Shown piece after piece: positions 9,088-18,455 of a stretch of DNA of 64,000 nucleotides (its first letter is position 1; each line of letters starts with the position of its first letter). The notes beneath the pieces were generated by a model, which saw nothing but the letters and a program-made list of their open reading frames with translations, was not told the origin of the DNA and did not search any database. The DNA comes from an uncultured Cyclobacteriaceae bacterium (GTDB taxonomy: Bacteria; Bacteroidota; Bacteroidia; Cytophagales; Cyclobacteriaceae). Both the position numbers and the translations under genes were made by a program. The stretch spans positions 51,238-115,237 of the forward strand of contig CAJQKV010000037.1 of the NCBI GenBank assembly GCA_905479015.1, written 5' to 3'.

Positions 9088-10398
9088 TTAGTTTTCGATG
9101 AATTCACGACCTATACTGTGATAGGTAAAGCCTAATTTTTTCATTTGAGCGAGATCGTACAGATTGCGCCCATCAAAAATCGCCTTATTTTTCATTTTTG
9201 AAGCGACAATACTGAAGTCTGGTGTACGAAAAACAGGCCATTCAGTCATGATCATTAAAACATCGGCATCTTCCAAAGCATCATATTGATTTTCAGCATA
9301 ATACATGCGATCTCCGATTAATTCTCGGACATTATTCATGGCTTCAGGATCATAAACCCTAAGGTTTACCCCTTTTTCTAGCAATAGTTGAATATTGGCT
9401 AAGGCAGGCGCTTCCCTAATATCATCTGTGTAGGGTTTAAATGCCAGACCCCAAATAGCAATGGTTTTCCCCTTAAGGGAACCTAAAAATGTTTCGATGG
9501 GTTCGATGAGCTTTTCTTTCTGTTGGTCATTGACTTTCATGACGGCCTTGAGCAGATCAAATTCATAAGCTACGGCTTGTGCTGATTTGGATAAGGCTTG
9601 GACATCTTTTGGAAAACAACTTCCGCCATATCCAATACCGGCGAATAAAAATCGCTTTCCAATGCGAGTATCTGTACCGATGCCTTGTCTTACGGCATCT
9701 ACATCTGCACCTAGTAGCGAGCACAGATTGGCAATTTCATTCATAAAGGTGATTTTGGTGGCCAAAAAAGCATTGGCGGCATATTTGGTCAACTCCGCCG
9801 ATTTGACATCCATAAAGATGATGGGATTTCCTTGCCTTACAAAGGGGGCATACAACTGCCGCATGACGGCTTCCGCTTGGCTTGAAGCCGATCCAATGAC
9901 CACCCGATCAGGTTTCATGAAATCATCGACAGCTACGCCCTCGCGCAAAAATTCAGGATTGGAGACCACATCAAAAGGGACTTTTGCTTTTTCAGCAATG
10001 ACCCTATTTACTTTTTCAGCGGTTCCTACAGGCACGGTACTCTTATCTACAACGACGGTATAGTGGTCTAATAATCCGCCAAGTTCGGAGGCTACCTTTA
10101 AAATGTATTGTAAATCAGCGGATCCATCTTCTCCAGGGGGCGTAGGTAGGGCCAGAAAGATAATATCTGCTCCTTTGATGCCTTGCGCCAAATCAGTAGT
10201 AAAGGATAGGCGTTGTTGATGTAAGTTGCGCTGAAATAAGGGTTCTAGACCGGGCTCATAAATCGTGATGGTGCCCGCATTTAATTTTTTTATTTTGTCG
10301 GCATCTATATCAATGCAAGATACGTGGTTGCCCGTTTCAGCAAAGCAAGTACCCGTGACTAAACCAACATATCCAGTTCCAACAACGGCTATTTTCAT
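9088..10398 (-). CDS. ugd: UDP-glucose 6-dehydrogenase
   Basis: A 436-residue NAD-dependent enzyme that oxidises UDP-glucose twice to UDP-glucuronate, a precursor for surface polysaccharides. The Rossmann motif GTGYVG is at residues 7-12. The catalytic Cys261 lies in GYGGSCFPKD. NPEFLREG (147-154), the central helix region and the C-terminal UDP-binding domain (WGLAFKPYTDDIREAP) are complete. The start ATG at 10398 precedes MKIAVVGTGYVG directly. It is monocistronic here and divergent from rpsU; other exopolysaccharide genes sit 50 kb away at the right end. Confidence 0.95.
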   Translation of the reverse strand: MKIAVVGTGYVGLVTGTCFAETGNHVSCIDIDADKIKKLNAGTITIYEPGLEPLFQRNLHQQRLSFTTDLAQGIKGADIIFLALPTPPGEDGSADLQYILKVASELGGLLDHYTVVVDKSTVPVGTAEKVNRVIAEKAKVPFDVVSNPEFLREGVAVDDFMKPDRVVIGSASSQAEAVMRQLYAPFVRQGNPIIFMDVKSAELTKYAANAFLATKITFMNEIANLCSLLGADVDAVRQGIGTDTRIGKRFLFAGIGYGGSCFPKDVQALSKSAQAVAYEFDLLKAVMKVNDQQKEKLIEPIETFLGSLKGKTIAIWGLAFKPYTDDIREAPALANIQLLLEKGVNLRVYDPEAMNNVRELIGDRMYYAENQYDALEDADVLMIMTEWPVFRTPDFSIVASKMKNKAIFDGRNLYDLAQMKKLGFTYHSIGREFIEN

Positions 10399-10636
10399 AA
10401 ATTTAAAGTTTCAGTCTACAAGTTTAATTCAAAGGGGACTAGATCAACAATTATTTCTGAAATTGAATTATAATATAATTTTTTCAGCAAGACTTTTGGC
10501 CATGATAAGGGATAAATTAAAAAAGTAAAAGTAATTAGGCGGCCCTAAATAGGAGTATTCGATGAGTGTCAACTTATTTTTTTAGCCAGCCTGCTAAAAT
10601 ACTTTGTATTTAAACCTCTATTTTTTGTAAGATTCT

Positions 10637-10666
10637 TTTGGATGCATATTAAAGTTTCTATATTTG
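10637..10666 (+). promoter_or_regulatory. Promoter of rpsU
   Basis: TTTG (10637-10640), an 18-base spacer and TATATTTG (10659-10666) form a good Bacteroidota sigma-A promoter. Transcription would start near 10673, leaving a leader of about 20 bases before the rpsU ATG at 10692. Confidence 0.65.
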
Positions 10667-10691
10667 CGCTCCTTTAGTAATTAAAGAAAAT

Positions 10692-10886
10692 ATGATTGTT
10701 ATTAACATTAAAGACAACGAGTCTATAGACAGAGCCCTCAAAAGGTTCAAGAAAAAATTCGAAAAAACAGGTGCTTTGAGAGAGCTTCGATCTAGAACTT
10801 TTTTCACCAAACCTTCGGTAGTTCGCAGAGAGCAGATTAAAAAAGCAGCGTACATCCAAAATTTACGTGATCTTGAATCAAAATAA
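10692..10886 (+). CDS. rpsU: Small ribosomal subunit protein bS21
   Basis: A 64-residue basic protein with the bS21 pattern: ESIDRALKRFKKKFEKTG, then LRSRTFFTKPSVVRREQ and a lysine/arginine-rich end. In Bacteroidota, bS21 sits near the anti-Shine-Dalgarno end of 16S rRNA, and its role in the low use of Shine-Dalgarno sequences has been discussed for the phylum. It leads the rpsU-xer-hpf block, so its transcription may continue into the recombinase gene 77 bases downstream. The start is the only ATG that fits the family. Confidence 0.96.
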   Translation: MIVINIKDNESIDRALKRFKKKFEKTGALRELRSRTFFTKPSVVRREQIKKAAYIQNLRDLESK

Positions 10887-10963
10887 TTCACTTAAATTTT
10901 AATTTTTTGATTTTTTGTCGCTAAGTTAGGGATACGTTTTATCGTTTTCTCTTAAACTCATGG

Positions 10964-11845
10964 ATGGTCGACAAATTTCTTAAATTTCTTGTTTACGAAA
11001 AAAGGTTCAGCCGACACACTTCACTGGCTTACCAAAAAGATTTAAACCAATTTTTTTCTTTTATAAAAGCGGAATTCCAAATCCACACCGAACAATCGGT
11101 AGTTCACATACACTTGAGAGCATGGGTGGTTTCCTTACTAGAGGCCCAACTCAACCCCATTTCTGTCAACAGAAAAATTGCCTGTCTTAAATCTTATTTT
11201 AAATTCTTAAATGCGAGGGGCCTGCTTGTAAAAAACCCAACTTCAAGAATTAGACCCCTTAAGACAGAAAAAAAACTTCCCTCTTTTCTAAGATTAAGTG
11301 AAATGATCCAATTGCTTGATCATATTGATTATGAAAATTCTTTTTCCGGAAGGCGAGACCAATTGGCCATCGAGCTTTTGTATGCCTCGGGTATTAGGCT
11401 TTCTGAATTGATCAATCTGAAAGAATCGGATGTCAATCATTATGATGGGACTTTAAAAGTCTTAGGAAAAAGAAATAAAGAGCGCTTGGTTCCCGTCAAC
11501 GAATTTTTGATCAAAATGATCAAATCCTTTATTATAGACTATAAGCAGACAGCAGCAGGCGAATCAAAAACTTATTTACTGCTCACTGACAAAAAAAAGC
11601 AAATGTATCCCATGTTTGTTTATCGCTTGGTTCAAAAATATTTGGGTCAAATTACGACCTTGAAAAAGCGCAGTCCACATGTGCTCAGGCATACCTTTGC
11701 CACACATATGTTGGATAAGGGAGCAGAACTGAATGCAGTAAAAGACTTACTTGGGCACACGAGCTTGGCAGCGACCCAGGTGTATACCCATAATTCTATG
11801 GAAAAACTTAAAAAAACCTTTGACCAAGCCCATCCAAAAGCATAA
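10964..11845 (+). CDS. Tyrosine recombinase, XerC/XerD type
   Basis: A 293-residue site-specific recombinase with an N-terminal SAM-like core-binding domain (about 1-95) and a C-terminal catalytic domain. The catalytic residues can all be placed: R145 (ASGIRLSEL), K169 (VLGKR), H239 and R242 (SPHVLRHTFATH), H265 (LLGHTSL) and nucleophile Y274 (TQVYTHNS). The length is standard for Xer proteins that resolve chromosome dimers at dif. The position between rpsU and hpf is a recurrent Bacteroidota arrangement, which argues for a housekeeping enzyme and not a mobile-element integrase. Whether it is the XerC or XerD equivalent cannot be decided from this window. Confidence 0.9.
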   Translation: MVDKFLKFLVYEKRFSRHTSLAYQKDLNQFFSFIKAEFQIHTEQSVVHIHLRAWVVSLLEAQLNPISVNRKIACLKSYFKFLNARGLLVKNPTSRIRPLKTEKKLPSFLRLSEMIQLLDHIDYENSFSGRRDQLAIELLYASGIRLSELINLKESDVNHYDGTLKVLGKRNKERLVPVNEFLIKMIKSFIIDYKQTAAGESKTYLLLTDKKKQMYPMFVYRLVQKYLGQITTLKKRSPHVLRHTFATHMLDKGAELNAVKDLLGHTSLAATQVYTHNSMEKLKKTFDQAHPKA

Positions 11846-11868
11846 TTATTAACTTAAACTTAGACGCT

Positions 11869-12168
11869 ATGAAACTTCAAATACATTCTATACGGTTCGA
11901 TGCAGATGACAAATTGATTGACCTCATTAAGAAAAAACTCATTAAGCTTGAGACGTTTTATGATCGAATAATAGATGGCGAAGTTTTTTTGAGAATTGAA
12001 AATGATGAATCTAGAATCAATAAAATCATTGAAATAAAGTTAAATATTCCTGGGGACCAATTATTCGCCAAAGAGCGGGCGAGGTCTTTTGAAATAGGGG
12101 CTGATGAGGCTACTGAAGCTTTACGACGACAGATCAAAAAATTTAAAGAGAAGCAGATGATCCATTAA
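11869..12168 (+). CDS. hpf: Ribosome hibernation-promoting factor, short form
   Basis: A 99-residue HPF/RaiA-type protein that binds the 30S decoding region in stationary phase and blocks translation. It begins MKLQIHSIRFDADDKL and has the alternating strand/helix pattern of the S30AE fold, with basic residues along the helices and RSFEIGADEATEALRRQIKKFKEKQ at the end. It lacks the C-terminal dimerisation domain of long HPF. It lies 23 bases after the xer stop, so probably the same transcript. It is convergent with cysS, with 18 bases between stops. Confidence 0.9.
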   Translation: MKLQIHSIRFDADDKLIDLIKKKLIKLETFYDRIIDGEVFLRIENDESRINKIIEIKLNIPGDQLFAKERARSFEIGADEATEALRRQIKKFKEKQMIH

Positions 12169-12186
12169 TGGAAGGAGCCCATCGGA

Positions 12187-13668
12187 TCACTCATTGTAGG
12201 TCCATCCTATAAAATCTTTCATATCTTTTATGGTGATGCCCTCTTCCTTGAGCCGCTGTCTAAGAACATCTACTTTTTTGTAATCCTTGGTCGCTTTCGC
12301 TTCAGCGTAATCTTCCAATAAAATATTGAGTAGGTTTATGCCATTGATGTGCGTCTCGGGTTTTATTCCCAGTATGTCTTCCGTGAAGCTTAACAACGTG
12401 GTCTTCATACGATCAAATGTCGCTTGATCCATATCTGCGAAGGCGATTTGTTTTGCATACAATGAATTGACTTTTTTAAGTAAGTTAAACAGGTGACCAA
12501 TCGTCAAAGCCGTATTAAAATCATCGTTCATGGCGTGATGACAATCGTCACACATTTTGTTAATCTGAGTAACGAGTGCGGCATCTACATTTAATATCTC
12601 GTTCTCTGGATAAACCATTTCTTTGAGTATTCTTATGCCATTGGCTAATTTTGTGTAGCCTTTCAAGGATCCATTTAAGGCCTCATTAGAGAAATCTAAA
12701 GTACTTGCATAGTGAGACTGGAGCATAAAAAAGCGGATAGACATCGGAGAGTAGCCGCGATCGAGCATTTCATGGTCTCCAGAAATGAGCTGCCAAGGCA
12801 AAAACGAATTTCCCAAAGATTTGGACATTTTTTGTCCATTGACCGTGAGCATATTGGTATGCAACCAATATTTGGCGGGTTCTTTATCGGTGGAGCCCAA
12901 GCATTGTGCAATTTCACAATCATGATGCGGAAATTTAAGATCCATTCCACCGCCATGTATATCAAACTGTGTCCCTAAATATTTCGTACTCATCACCGAG
13001 CACTCAAGATGCCAACCTGGAAATCCATCACTCCATTTGGTTTTCCATCTCATGATATGATTGGGCGCTGCTTTTTTCCATAAAGCAAAATCGAGGGGAT
13101 TTTTTTTGTCATCTTGACCCTCTAAATCACGACTTTGGTTGATCAGATCTTCAATTTTTCGCCCACTTAATTTACCGTATTCATGTGATTCATTGTATTT
13201 GTTGAGATCGAAATAAACCGATCCATTGGCTTGGTAGGCAAATCCCTTGGCCAATAGGGTTTCTATCATTTCAATTTGCTCTAATAAGTGGCCGATGGCT
13301 GAAGGTTCAATGTCTGGAGGCAGCGCATTGAAGGTTTTCATTACGTCATGAAAATCATTGGTATATTTTTGTACGATCTCCATGGGCTCGAGCTTATCTA
13401 GCCGGGCTTTTTCGGAAATTTTATCTTCACCCGTATCTAGTAAATGTCCTACATCCGTAATATTCCTTACGTATCGTACTTTATAACCTAAAAACTTTAG
13501 GTATCTATTGATAATATCAAAGCTAATGAAAGTTCTTACGTTACCCAGGTGAACATCGCTGTAGACCGTTGGACCACAGACGTACATACCTACGTTCGGC
13601 GAGTTAATGGGCTCAAAAAGCTCCTTCTTTCGAGTCAAAGAGTTGGTTAATCTAAGTTTTCCGATCAT
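12187..13668 (-). CDS. cysS: Cysteinyl-tRNA synthetase
   Basis: A 493-residue class I synthetase that attaches cysteine to tRNA-Cys. It shows the zinc-binding/HIGH region [15 protein letters not shown] near the N-terminus, further zinc ligands in the [10 protein letters not shown] and HHDCEIAQ blocks, and the KMSKS loop exactly as KMSKSLGN. The C-terminal DALR-type helical domain includes the region from [14 protein letters not shown]. The ATG at 13668 (MIGKLRLTN) is preferred over an upstream in-frame TTG at 13680. It faces away from rimP, so the 150 bases between hold both promoters. Confidence 0.95.
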   Translation of the reverse strand: MIGKLRLTNSLTRKKELFEPINSPNVGMYVCGPTVYSDVHLGNVRTFISFDIINRYLKFLGYKVRYVRNITDVGHLLDTGEDKISEKARLDKLEPMEIVQKYTNDFHDVMKTFNALPPDIEPSAIGHLLEQIEMIETLLAKGFAYQANGSVYFDLNKYNESHEYGKLSGRKIEDLINQSRDLEGQDDKKNPLDFALWKKAAPNHIMRWKTKWSDGFPGWHLECSVMSTKYLGTQFDIHGGGMDLKFPHHDCEIAQCLGSTDKEPAKYWLHTNMLTVNGQKMSKSLGNSFLPWQLISGDHEMLDRGYSPMSIRFFMLQSHYASTLDFSNEALNGSLKGYTKLANGIRILKEMVYPENEILNVDAALVTQINKMCDDCHHAMNDDFNTALTIGHLFNLLKKVNSLYAKQIAFADMDQATFDRMKTTLLSFTEDILGIKPETHINGINLLNILLEDYAEAKATKDYKKVDVLRQRLKEEGITIKDMKDFIGWTYNE

Positions 13669-13728
13669 TGCTATTGACAAAATTTCTTACTAGATGCAAA
13701 AATGCATGATGCTTTTATAACAATCGAA

Positions 13729-13759
13729 TTTGAATTGAGTTTTTTTTGAATTACTTTTG
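13729..13759 (+). promoter_or_regulatory. Promoter of the rimP-nusA-infB operon
   Basis: TTTG (13729-13732), a 19-base spacer and TACTTTTG (13752-13759) match the Bacteroidota consensus in both boxes and spacing. The start of transcription would be near 13766, which places the hairpin at 13783-13804 inside the leader. Confidence 0.7.
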
Positions 13760-13782
13760 TACATGTAAATAGGAAAAAGAAG

Positions 13783-13808
13783 AGAGGGGACTTGTGTCCC
13801 CTCTTTTT
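13783..13808 (+). terminator. Terminator-like hairpin in the rimP leader (probable attenuator)
   Basis: AGAGGGGAC (13783-13791) pairs perfectly with GTCCCCTCT (13796-13804) around a TTGT loop, and TTTT follows. This has the form of an intrinsic terminator, yet it lies between the promoter and the rimP ATG at 13822, with no gene upstream for it to end. Regulated read-through of the rimP-nusA-infB operon is the natural reading. The upstream purine tract can add up to three weaker pairs. Confidence 0.6.
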
Positions 13809-13821
13809 ATTAGAAAAACTG

Positions 13822-14271
13822 ATGATAACACTCGTTCAAAAACTAACCGCCGAACTAGAGCTCATAATCAATGAGTTTCCGGAATTGTTTTTGGTAGACT
13901 TAACGGTGACAGGTGTTTCGGGCAATCAACGCGTTTTAGTACTTATTGACGGTGAGGCAGGACTTCCTATCGAAAGTTGTTCGCTGATCAGTAGAAAACT
14001 TTCAAATAGGATTGAAGAAGAAGACCTTATTGAGGGAGCGTTTAATCTTGAAGTGTCTTCGCCAGGGATCGACAGGCCGCTTTCCCTGCCACGACAATAT
14101 AAAAAGAACATTGGCCGGAAATTGAAAGTAGAAACTTTAGAAGGGGAAATATTTGAAGGGAAGTTAAAAGAAATTGAAGAACAAACCATCGTCCTTTCTG
14201 TGAACGAACGAGACGAGACCATGTTATTAGATAAAATAAAAAAAGCGAAAGTATTAATATCATTTAATTAG
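13822..14271 (+). CDS. rimP: Ribosome maturation factor RimP
   Basis: A 149-residue protein needed for late 30S subunit assembly. The N-terminal alpha/beta domain (VQKLTAELELIINEFPELFLVDLTVTG) is followed by the conserved EVSSPGIDRPL block near residue 85 and a C-terminal Sm-like barrel (KVETLEGEIFEGKLKEIEEQTIVLS). I start at the ATG at 13822; an in-frame TTG at 13792 lies in the loop of the leader hairpin and would add ten unlikely residues. It is first in the rimP-nusA-infB operon, with 3 bases between its stop and the nusA ATG. Confidence 0.93.
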   Translation: MITLVQKLTAELELIINEFPELFLVDLTVTGVSGNQRVLVLIDGEAGLPIESCSLISRKLSNRIEEEDLIEGAFNLEVSSPGIDRPLSLPRQYKKNIGRKLKVETLEGEIFEGKLKEIEEQTIVLSVNERDETMLLDKIKKAKVLISFN

Positions 14272-14274
14272 AAA

Positions 14275-15516
14275 ATGGAAGCAGGAATATTAATTGATTC
14301 ATTTGCCGATTTTGCCAGAAATAAAAACATAGATCGGCCAACTATGATTAGGATCCTAGAAGATGTCTTCAGGACGATGATTAGAAAAAAATATAAAGAT
14401 GATGACAATTTTGACATCATCATCAACACGGATAAAGGTGATCTTGAAATTTGGAGATTTCGAGAAATAGTTGACGATAATTCTGAAGATATATGGGATC
14501 ATGACAAAATCTGTTTGACGGACGCAAGAAAGATTGAACCAGATTTTGAAATTGGAGAAGAGGTAGCTGAAGAAATCAAACTGATAGATTTCGGTAGAAG
14601 AGCGGTAATGACTGCGCGCCAAACATTGATTCAGAAAATCAAAGACTTAGAAAAAGACATCCTTTTTCAAAAATACAAAGAGCTGGTTGGAGAAATAATT
14701 ACTGGGGAAGTATACCAGACCATGAGCAGAGAAGTGTTGCTTATTGATGGGGAGGGCAATGAGCTTAATATACCCAAGTCAGATCAAATCCCTAAAGACC
14801 GTTACCGAAAAGGAGATTCAGCCCGTGCCATTGTACATCGTGTCGAAATGCATAATGGAAATCCAAGGATTATCTTATCAAGAACCTCTCCTACGTTTTT
14901 GGAAAGATTGTTTGAAAGTGAAGTGCCTGAAGTTTATGATGGGCTGATTACAATTAAAAAAGTAGTCAGAGAGCCAGGCGAAAGAGCCAAGGTATCTGTA
15001 GAGTCTTATGATGACCGAATAGATCCAGTAGGGGCTTGTGTAGGGATGAAGGGCTCACGTATCCATTCTATTGTTAGAGAATTACAAAATGAAAATATTG
15101 ATGTAATTAACTTTACAGACAACCTTGAATTATACATTTCAAGAGCCTTAAGTCCGGCCAAAATTTTGAGCATGAAAATAGATGAGCCTCAAAAGCGAGT
15201 TTCTGTTTATCTCAAGCCAGACCAAGTATCTTTGGCCATAGGAAAAGGGGGTCAAAATATTAAATTAGCCAGCCGTTTAGTGGAATATGAAATAGATGTT
15301 TTCAGAGAACTTGGCGCCGTAGAAGATGAGGATGTTGATTTGGATGAGTTTTCAGATGAAATTGAGAGCTGGGTCATTGACGAGTTGAAAAAAATAGGGT
15401 TAGATACTGCTAAAAGTGTTTTAAGATTGGGTCGTGAAGATATGGTCAGAAGAACCGATCTAGAAGAAGAAACGGTTGATAATGTGTTGAGGGTACTTTC
15501 CCAAGAATTTGAATAA
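14275..15516 (+). CDS. nusA: Transcription termination/antitermination factor NusA
   Basis: A 413-residue RNA polymerase-binding factor that modulates pausing, termination and antitermination. The order is an N-terminal RNAP-binding domain (1-125), an S1 domain (about 130-200, EIITGEVYQTMSREVLLI), and two KH domains (VGACVGMKGSRIHSIVREL and SLAIGKGGQNIKLASRLV, each with the GxxG loop). A short acidic tail with a helix-hairpin-like end (LDTAKSVLRLGREDMVRR) closes the protein. The long acidic repeats of enterobacterial NusA are absent, as usual outside the gamma-proteobacteria. It is co-transcribed with rimP and infB. Confidence 0.96.
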   Translation: MEAGILIDSFADFARNKNIDRPTMIRILEDVFRTMIRKKYKDDDNFDIIINTDKGDLEIWRFREIVDDNSEDIWDHDKICLTDARKIEPDFEIGEEVAEEIKLIDFGRRAVMTARQTLIQKIKDLEKDILFQKYKELVGEIITGEVYQTMSREVLLIDGEGNELNIPKSDQIPKDRYRKGDSARAIVHRVEMHNGNPRIILSRTSPTFLERLFESEVPEVYDGLITIKKVVREPGERAKVSVESYDDRIDPVGACVGMKGSRIHSIVRELQNENIDVINFTDNLELYISRALSPAKILSMKIDEPQKRVSVYLKPDQVSLAIGKGGQNIKLASRLVEYEIDVFRELGAVEDEDVDLDEFSDEIESWVIDELKKIGLDTAKSVLRLGREDMVRRTDLEEETVDNVLRVLSQEFE

Positions 15517-15537
15517 AAATTAAGAAGCAGACGATAG

Positions 15538-18393
15538 ATGCATAGACTGAGTCAAGTTGCCAGAAAACTAAACGTAGGGAGTACTACCATACTCGATTTC
15601 CTTAAGGCAAAAGGACACGAGGTAGATAGTAGCCCTAATTCTAAAATAACAGATGAACAATTTGAGCTGTTATCTAAGGAATATGCCTCTTCGGTAATAG
15701 ACAAGGAGGAAGCTTCTAGTTTGACCATTGGTAGTAAACATTCAGAAGACCTGGTCATCAAAGAGTCTAGCCCTTCAGTGGAAAACTCGGCAAAAGAAGA
15801 AGACCATGTTTTAATCACAGACAATGTAATAAAAGCGCCTCAGGAAGAAGCCCCTAAAAAGGCAGATGAACTTATCTCAAAACCTAAACTAGAAGGCACC
15901 AAAGTAATAGGTAAAATTGACCTTGAGGCGAACAAACGTGGGGCTAAGAAGATTGAAAAAGAAGAGGAGATTAAAGAGACACTGCCTGTTGAGGAGGCTC
16001 AAGAGCCAGAGGGAGTTGTGAAACCAGAGTCCGAAGCGCCTTTGGTTGACTTGCTCATGGAGCCAGTACCAGAGATAGCCGCAAAGGATCAGGAAGTTGG
16101 TGAAATTTCTGATAAGGTTTCGGAGGCTCCGGTGGTTACCGAGGATTCAGTTACACCCGCTCAGGAAGTTCAGAAGCTAGCAGACCCATTACCGCCAAAA
16201 ATTAAAGTTTCTGAAAAGGGAACTTCCCAAAAAGGAGAAACGATAAAGGCTAAAGCAGATGCCCTGAAGGGCCTTAAGGTTTTGGGTAAAATTGAATTGC
16301 CTGCTGAAAAGAAAAAACCTATTGCTTCTTCGGATGAGCATAAGGATCGAAAGAAACGGCCACGAAAAAGAATTCAGTCAAGTGCGCCACCCAGCCAGCG
16401 ACCTCCCTTGGGACAAAAACCGAGGGGAACTTTCGATGCCGGTAGAACCAGAGGTAAGGATATTAAAAAGACCGAGGAGCTCACGGACAAGGAAATTCAA
16501 GATAAAATTAAAGCAACGCTTGCCAAACTCAGTGGAGGAGGGAACAAAGCGGCAACTGCTAATCGTTCGAAGTACAGAAAAGATAAGCGATCTGCAAAAG
16601 CTGAGGCAGTGGAGGAACAGATCATTCAAGAGGCTGAGGATGCTAAAACACTGAAGCTAACTGAGTTTATTTCGGCCAATGATTTGGCCTCATTGATGGA
16701 TGTATCGGTCAATGATGTGATTTCATCTTGTATGAATTTAGGACTGTTTGTTTCCATCAATCAGCGGTTAGATGCAGAGACCATTACGGTCATTGCAGAC
16801 GAATTTGGATTCGATGTGACCTTTACGACTACAGAAGAGGGGATTGATATTATTGAAGAAGAAGACATCGCTGAAAACTTGATAGACCGAGCGCCAATTG
16901 TTACCATCATGGGACATGTCGATCACGGTAAAACCTCTTTACTCGATTACATCAGAGAATCCAAGGTTACTGAAGGCGAAGCGGGAGGCATCACACAACA
17001 CATTGGCGCTTATAATGTGATGACCAATCAAGGTAAAAAAATTGCATTTCTGGATACACCTGGACACGAGGCCTTTACGGCGATGCGTGCCCGAGGAGCA
17101 AAAATCACAGATATTGTTATCGTTGTGATTGCGGCTGACGATGCCGTCATGCCTCAAACGAAAGAAGCATTAAATCACGCCCAGGTAGCGGGCGTGCCGA
17201 TCGTTATTGCGATCAATAAGATTGATAGACCCACTGCCAACGTGGATAAGATTAAGGAAGAGCTTTCAGCCATTAACATTTTGGTGGAAGACTGGGGAGG
17301 AAAATATCAATGTCAAGCACTATCTGCAAAAACGGGAGAAGGGATTGATGAATTATTGGAAAAGGTATTGCTAGAGGCAGAGTTATTAGAGTTAAAAGCA
17401 AATCCTGATAAGGCCGCTGTTGGAAGTGTCATCGAGGCAAGTTTGGACAAGGGACGTGGCTATGTGACCACGTTGATGGTTCAGGCGGGTACCTTGCGCA
17501 TTGGAGATGTGATGTTGGCAGGCTCTTATTTTGGAAAGGTGAAAGCCATGTTTGACCACCGAGGGAAGAAATTAAAAGAAGTAGGTCCAGCTACTCCAAC
17601 CGTTGTGCTAGGACTCGATGGAGCCCCCCAAGCAGGAGATAAGTTCAATGTGATGGAATCGGATCGTGAGGCAAGAGAAATTGCCAATAAGCGAGAAATC
17701 ATCCAACGTGAGCAATCGGTCAGAGCCAAAAAGCACATTACTCTGGATGAAATCGGAAGAAGATTGGCTATTGGTTCCTTTAAAGAACTTAATATAATAG
17801 TAAAAGGAGATGTCGACGGCTCAATAGAAGCCTTGGCAGATTCGTTATTAAAGTTATCTACAGCCGAAGTACAGGTGAACATCATCCACAAAGGGGTAGG
17901 TCAAATCTCAGAATCGGATGTGCTTTTAGCCTCTGCATCTGATGCGGTCATCGTGGGTTTCCAAGTACGTCCTTCTAGCTCGGCTAGAAAAATTGCGGAG
18001 AACGAGGAAATTGAGATCAGATTGTATTCAATTATTTATGATGCCATCAATGATGTCAGAGATGCCATGGAAGGAATGTTGGCACCGACCGTTGAGGAGT
18101 TTATAACAGGAAATATTGAGATTCGTGAAGTATTTAAGATTTCTAAGGTGGGAACGGTAGCAGGTTGCTATGTGACTGATGGATTTGTGAAGCGGAGCAA
18201 TCAGGTCAGGTTGATTCGAGAGGGGATAGTTACCTATTCAGGTAATATTAATCAACTGAAACGTTTCAAAGAAGACGTGCAGGAAGTGAAGAAAAATTAC
18301 GAATGTGGTATCAGTATCAAAAATTTTAATGACATTAAGGTTGGAGATATCATCGAGGGCTTTGAAGAGCGCGAAATTAAGCGAACGCTTTAA
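15538..18393 (+). CDS. infB: Translation initiation factor IF-2
   Basis: A 951-residue GTPase that brings fMet-tRNA to the 30S P site and promotes subunit joining. An IF2_N-like helix-turn region opens the protein ([19 protein letters not shown]). It is followed by a long charged, low-complexity linker rich in Lys, Glu and Pro (about 55-360), a second IF2_N module, and the G domain with [17 protein letters not shown] and NKIDR. Domains II to IV complete the C-terminus. The linker is expected to be disordered and varies widely among species. The gene closes the rimP operon and ends at a perfect terminator. Confidence 0.97.
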   Translation: MHRLSQVARKLNVGSTTILDFLKAKGHEVDSSPNSKITDEQFELLSKEYASSVIDKEEASSLTIGSKHSEDLVIKESSPSVENSAKEEDHVLITDNVIKAPQEEAPKKADELISKPKLEGTKVIGKIDLEANKRGAKKIEKEEEIKETLPVEEAQEPEGVVKPESEAPLVDLLMEPVPEIAAKDQEVGEISDKVSEAPVVTEDSVTPAQEVQKLADPLPPKIKVSEKGTSQKGETIKAKADALKGLKVLGKIELPAEKKKPIASSDEHKDRKKRPRKRIQSSAPPSQRPPLGQKPRGTFDAGRTRGKDIKKTEELTDKEIQDKIKATLAKLSGGGNKAATANRSKYRKDKRSAKAEAVEEQIIQEAEDAKTLKLTEFISANDLASLMDVSVNDVISSCMNLGLFVSINQRLDAETITVIADEFGFDVTFTTTEEGIDIIEEEDIAENLIDRAPIVTIMGHVDHGKTSLLDYIRESKVTEGEAGGITQHIGAYNVMTNQGKKIAFLDTPGHEAFTAMRARGAKITDIVIVVIAADDAVMPQTKEALNHAQVAGVPIVIAINKIDRPTANVDKIKEELSAINILVEDWGGKYQCQALSAKTGEGIDELLEKVLLEAELLELKANPDKAAVGSVIEASLDKGRGYVTTLMVQAGTLRIGDVMLAGSYFGKVKAMFDHRGKKLKEVGPATPTVVLGLDGAPQAGDKFNVMESDREAREIANKREIIQREQSVRAKKHITLDEIGRRLAIGSFKELNIIVKGDVDGSIEALADSLLKLSTAEVQVNIIHKGVGQISESDVLLASASDAVIVGFQVRPSSSARKIAENEEIEIRLYSIIYDAINDVRDAMEGMLAPTVEEFITGNIEIREVFKISKVGTVAGCYVTDGFVKRSNQVRLIREGIVTYSGNINQLKRFKEDVQEVKKNYECGISIKNFNDIKVGDIIEGFEEREIKRTL

Positions 18394-18400
18394 TTTTAAA

Positions 18401-18440
18401 ACATAAAAAAAGGCAAATGTTAATTTGCCTTTTTTTATGT
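18401..18440. terminator. Bidirectional terminator between infB and metK
   Basis: An 18-bp perfect inverted repeat (18401-18418 with 18423-18440) with a GTTA loop. The stem contains a GGCAAAT core flanked by seven A on the left and seven T on the right, so each strand gives a hairpin with a U tract. It serves the convergent genes infB (+) and metK (-). Confidence 0.88.
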
Positions 18441-18455
18441 TTTTTTGATCCTTAT

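Noticed and set aside
10964..11845. Integrase of a mobile element
   Set aside because: The recombinase has standard Xer length and residues and sits in a conserved housekeeping block, with no att repeats, cargo genes or composition change around it.
13792..13821. Upstream TTG start of rimP
   Set aside because: It would lie in the loop of the leader hairpin and add ten residues not seen in the family; the ATG at 13822 fits better.
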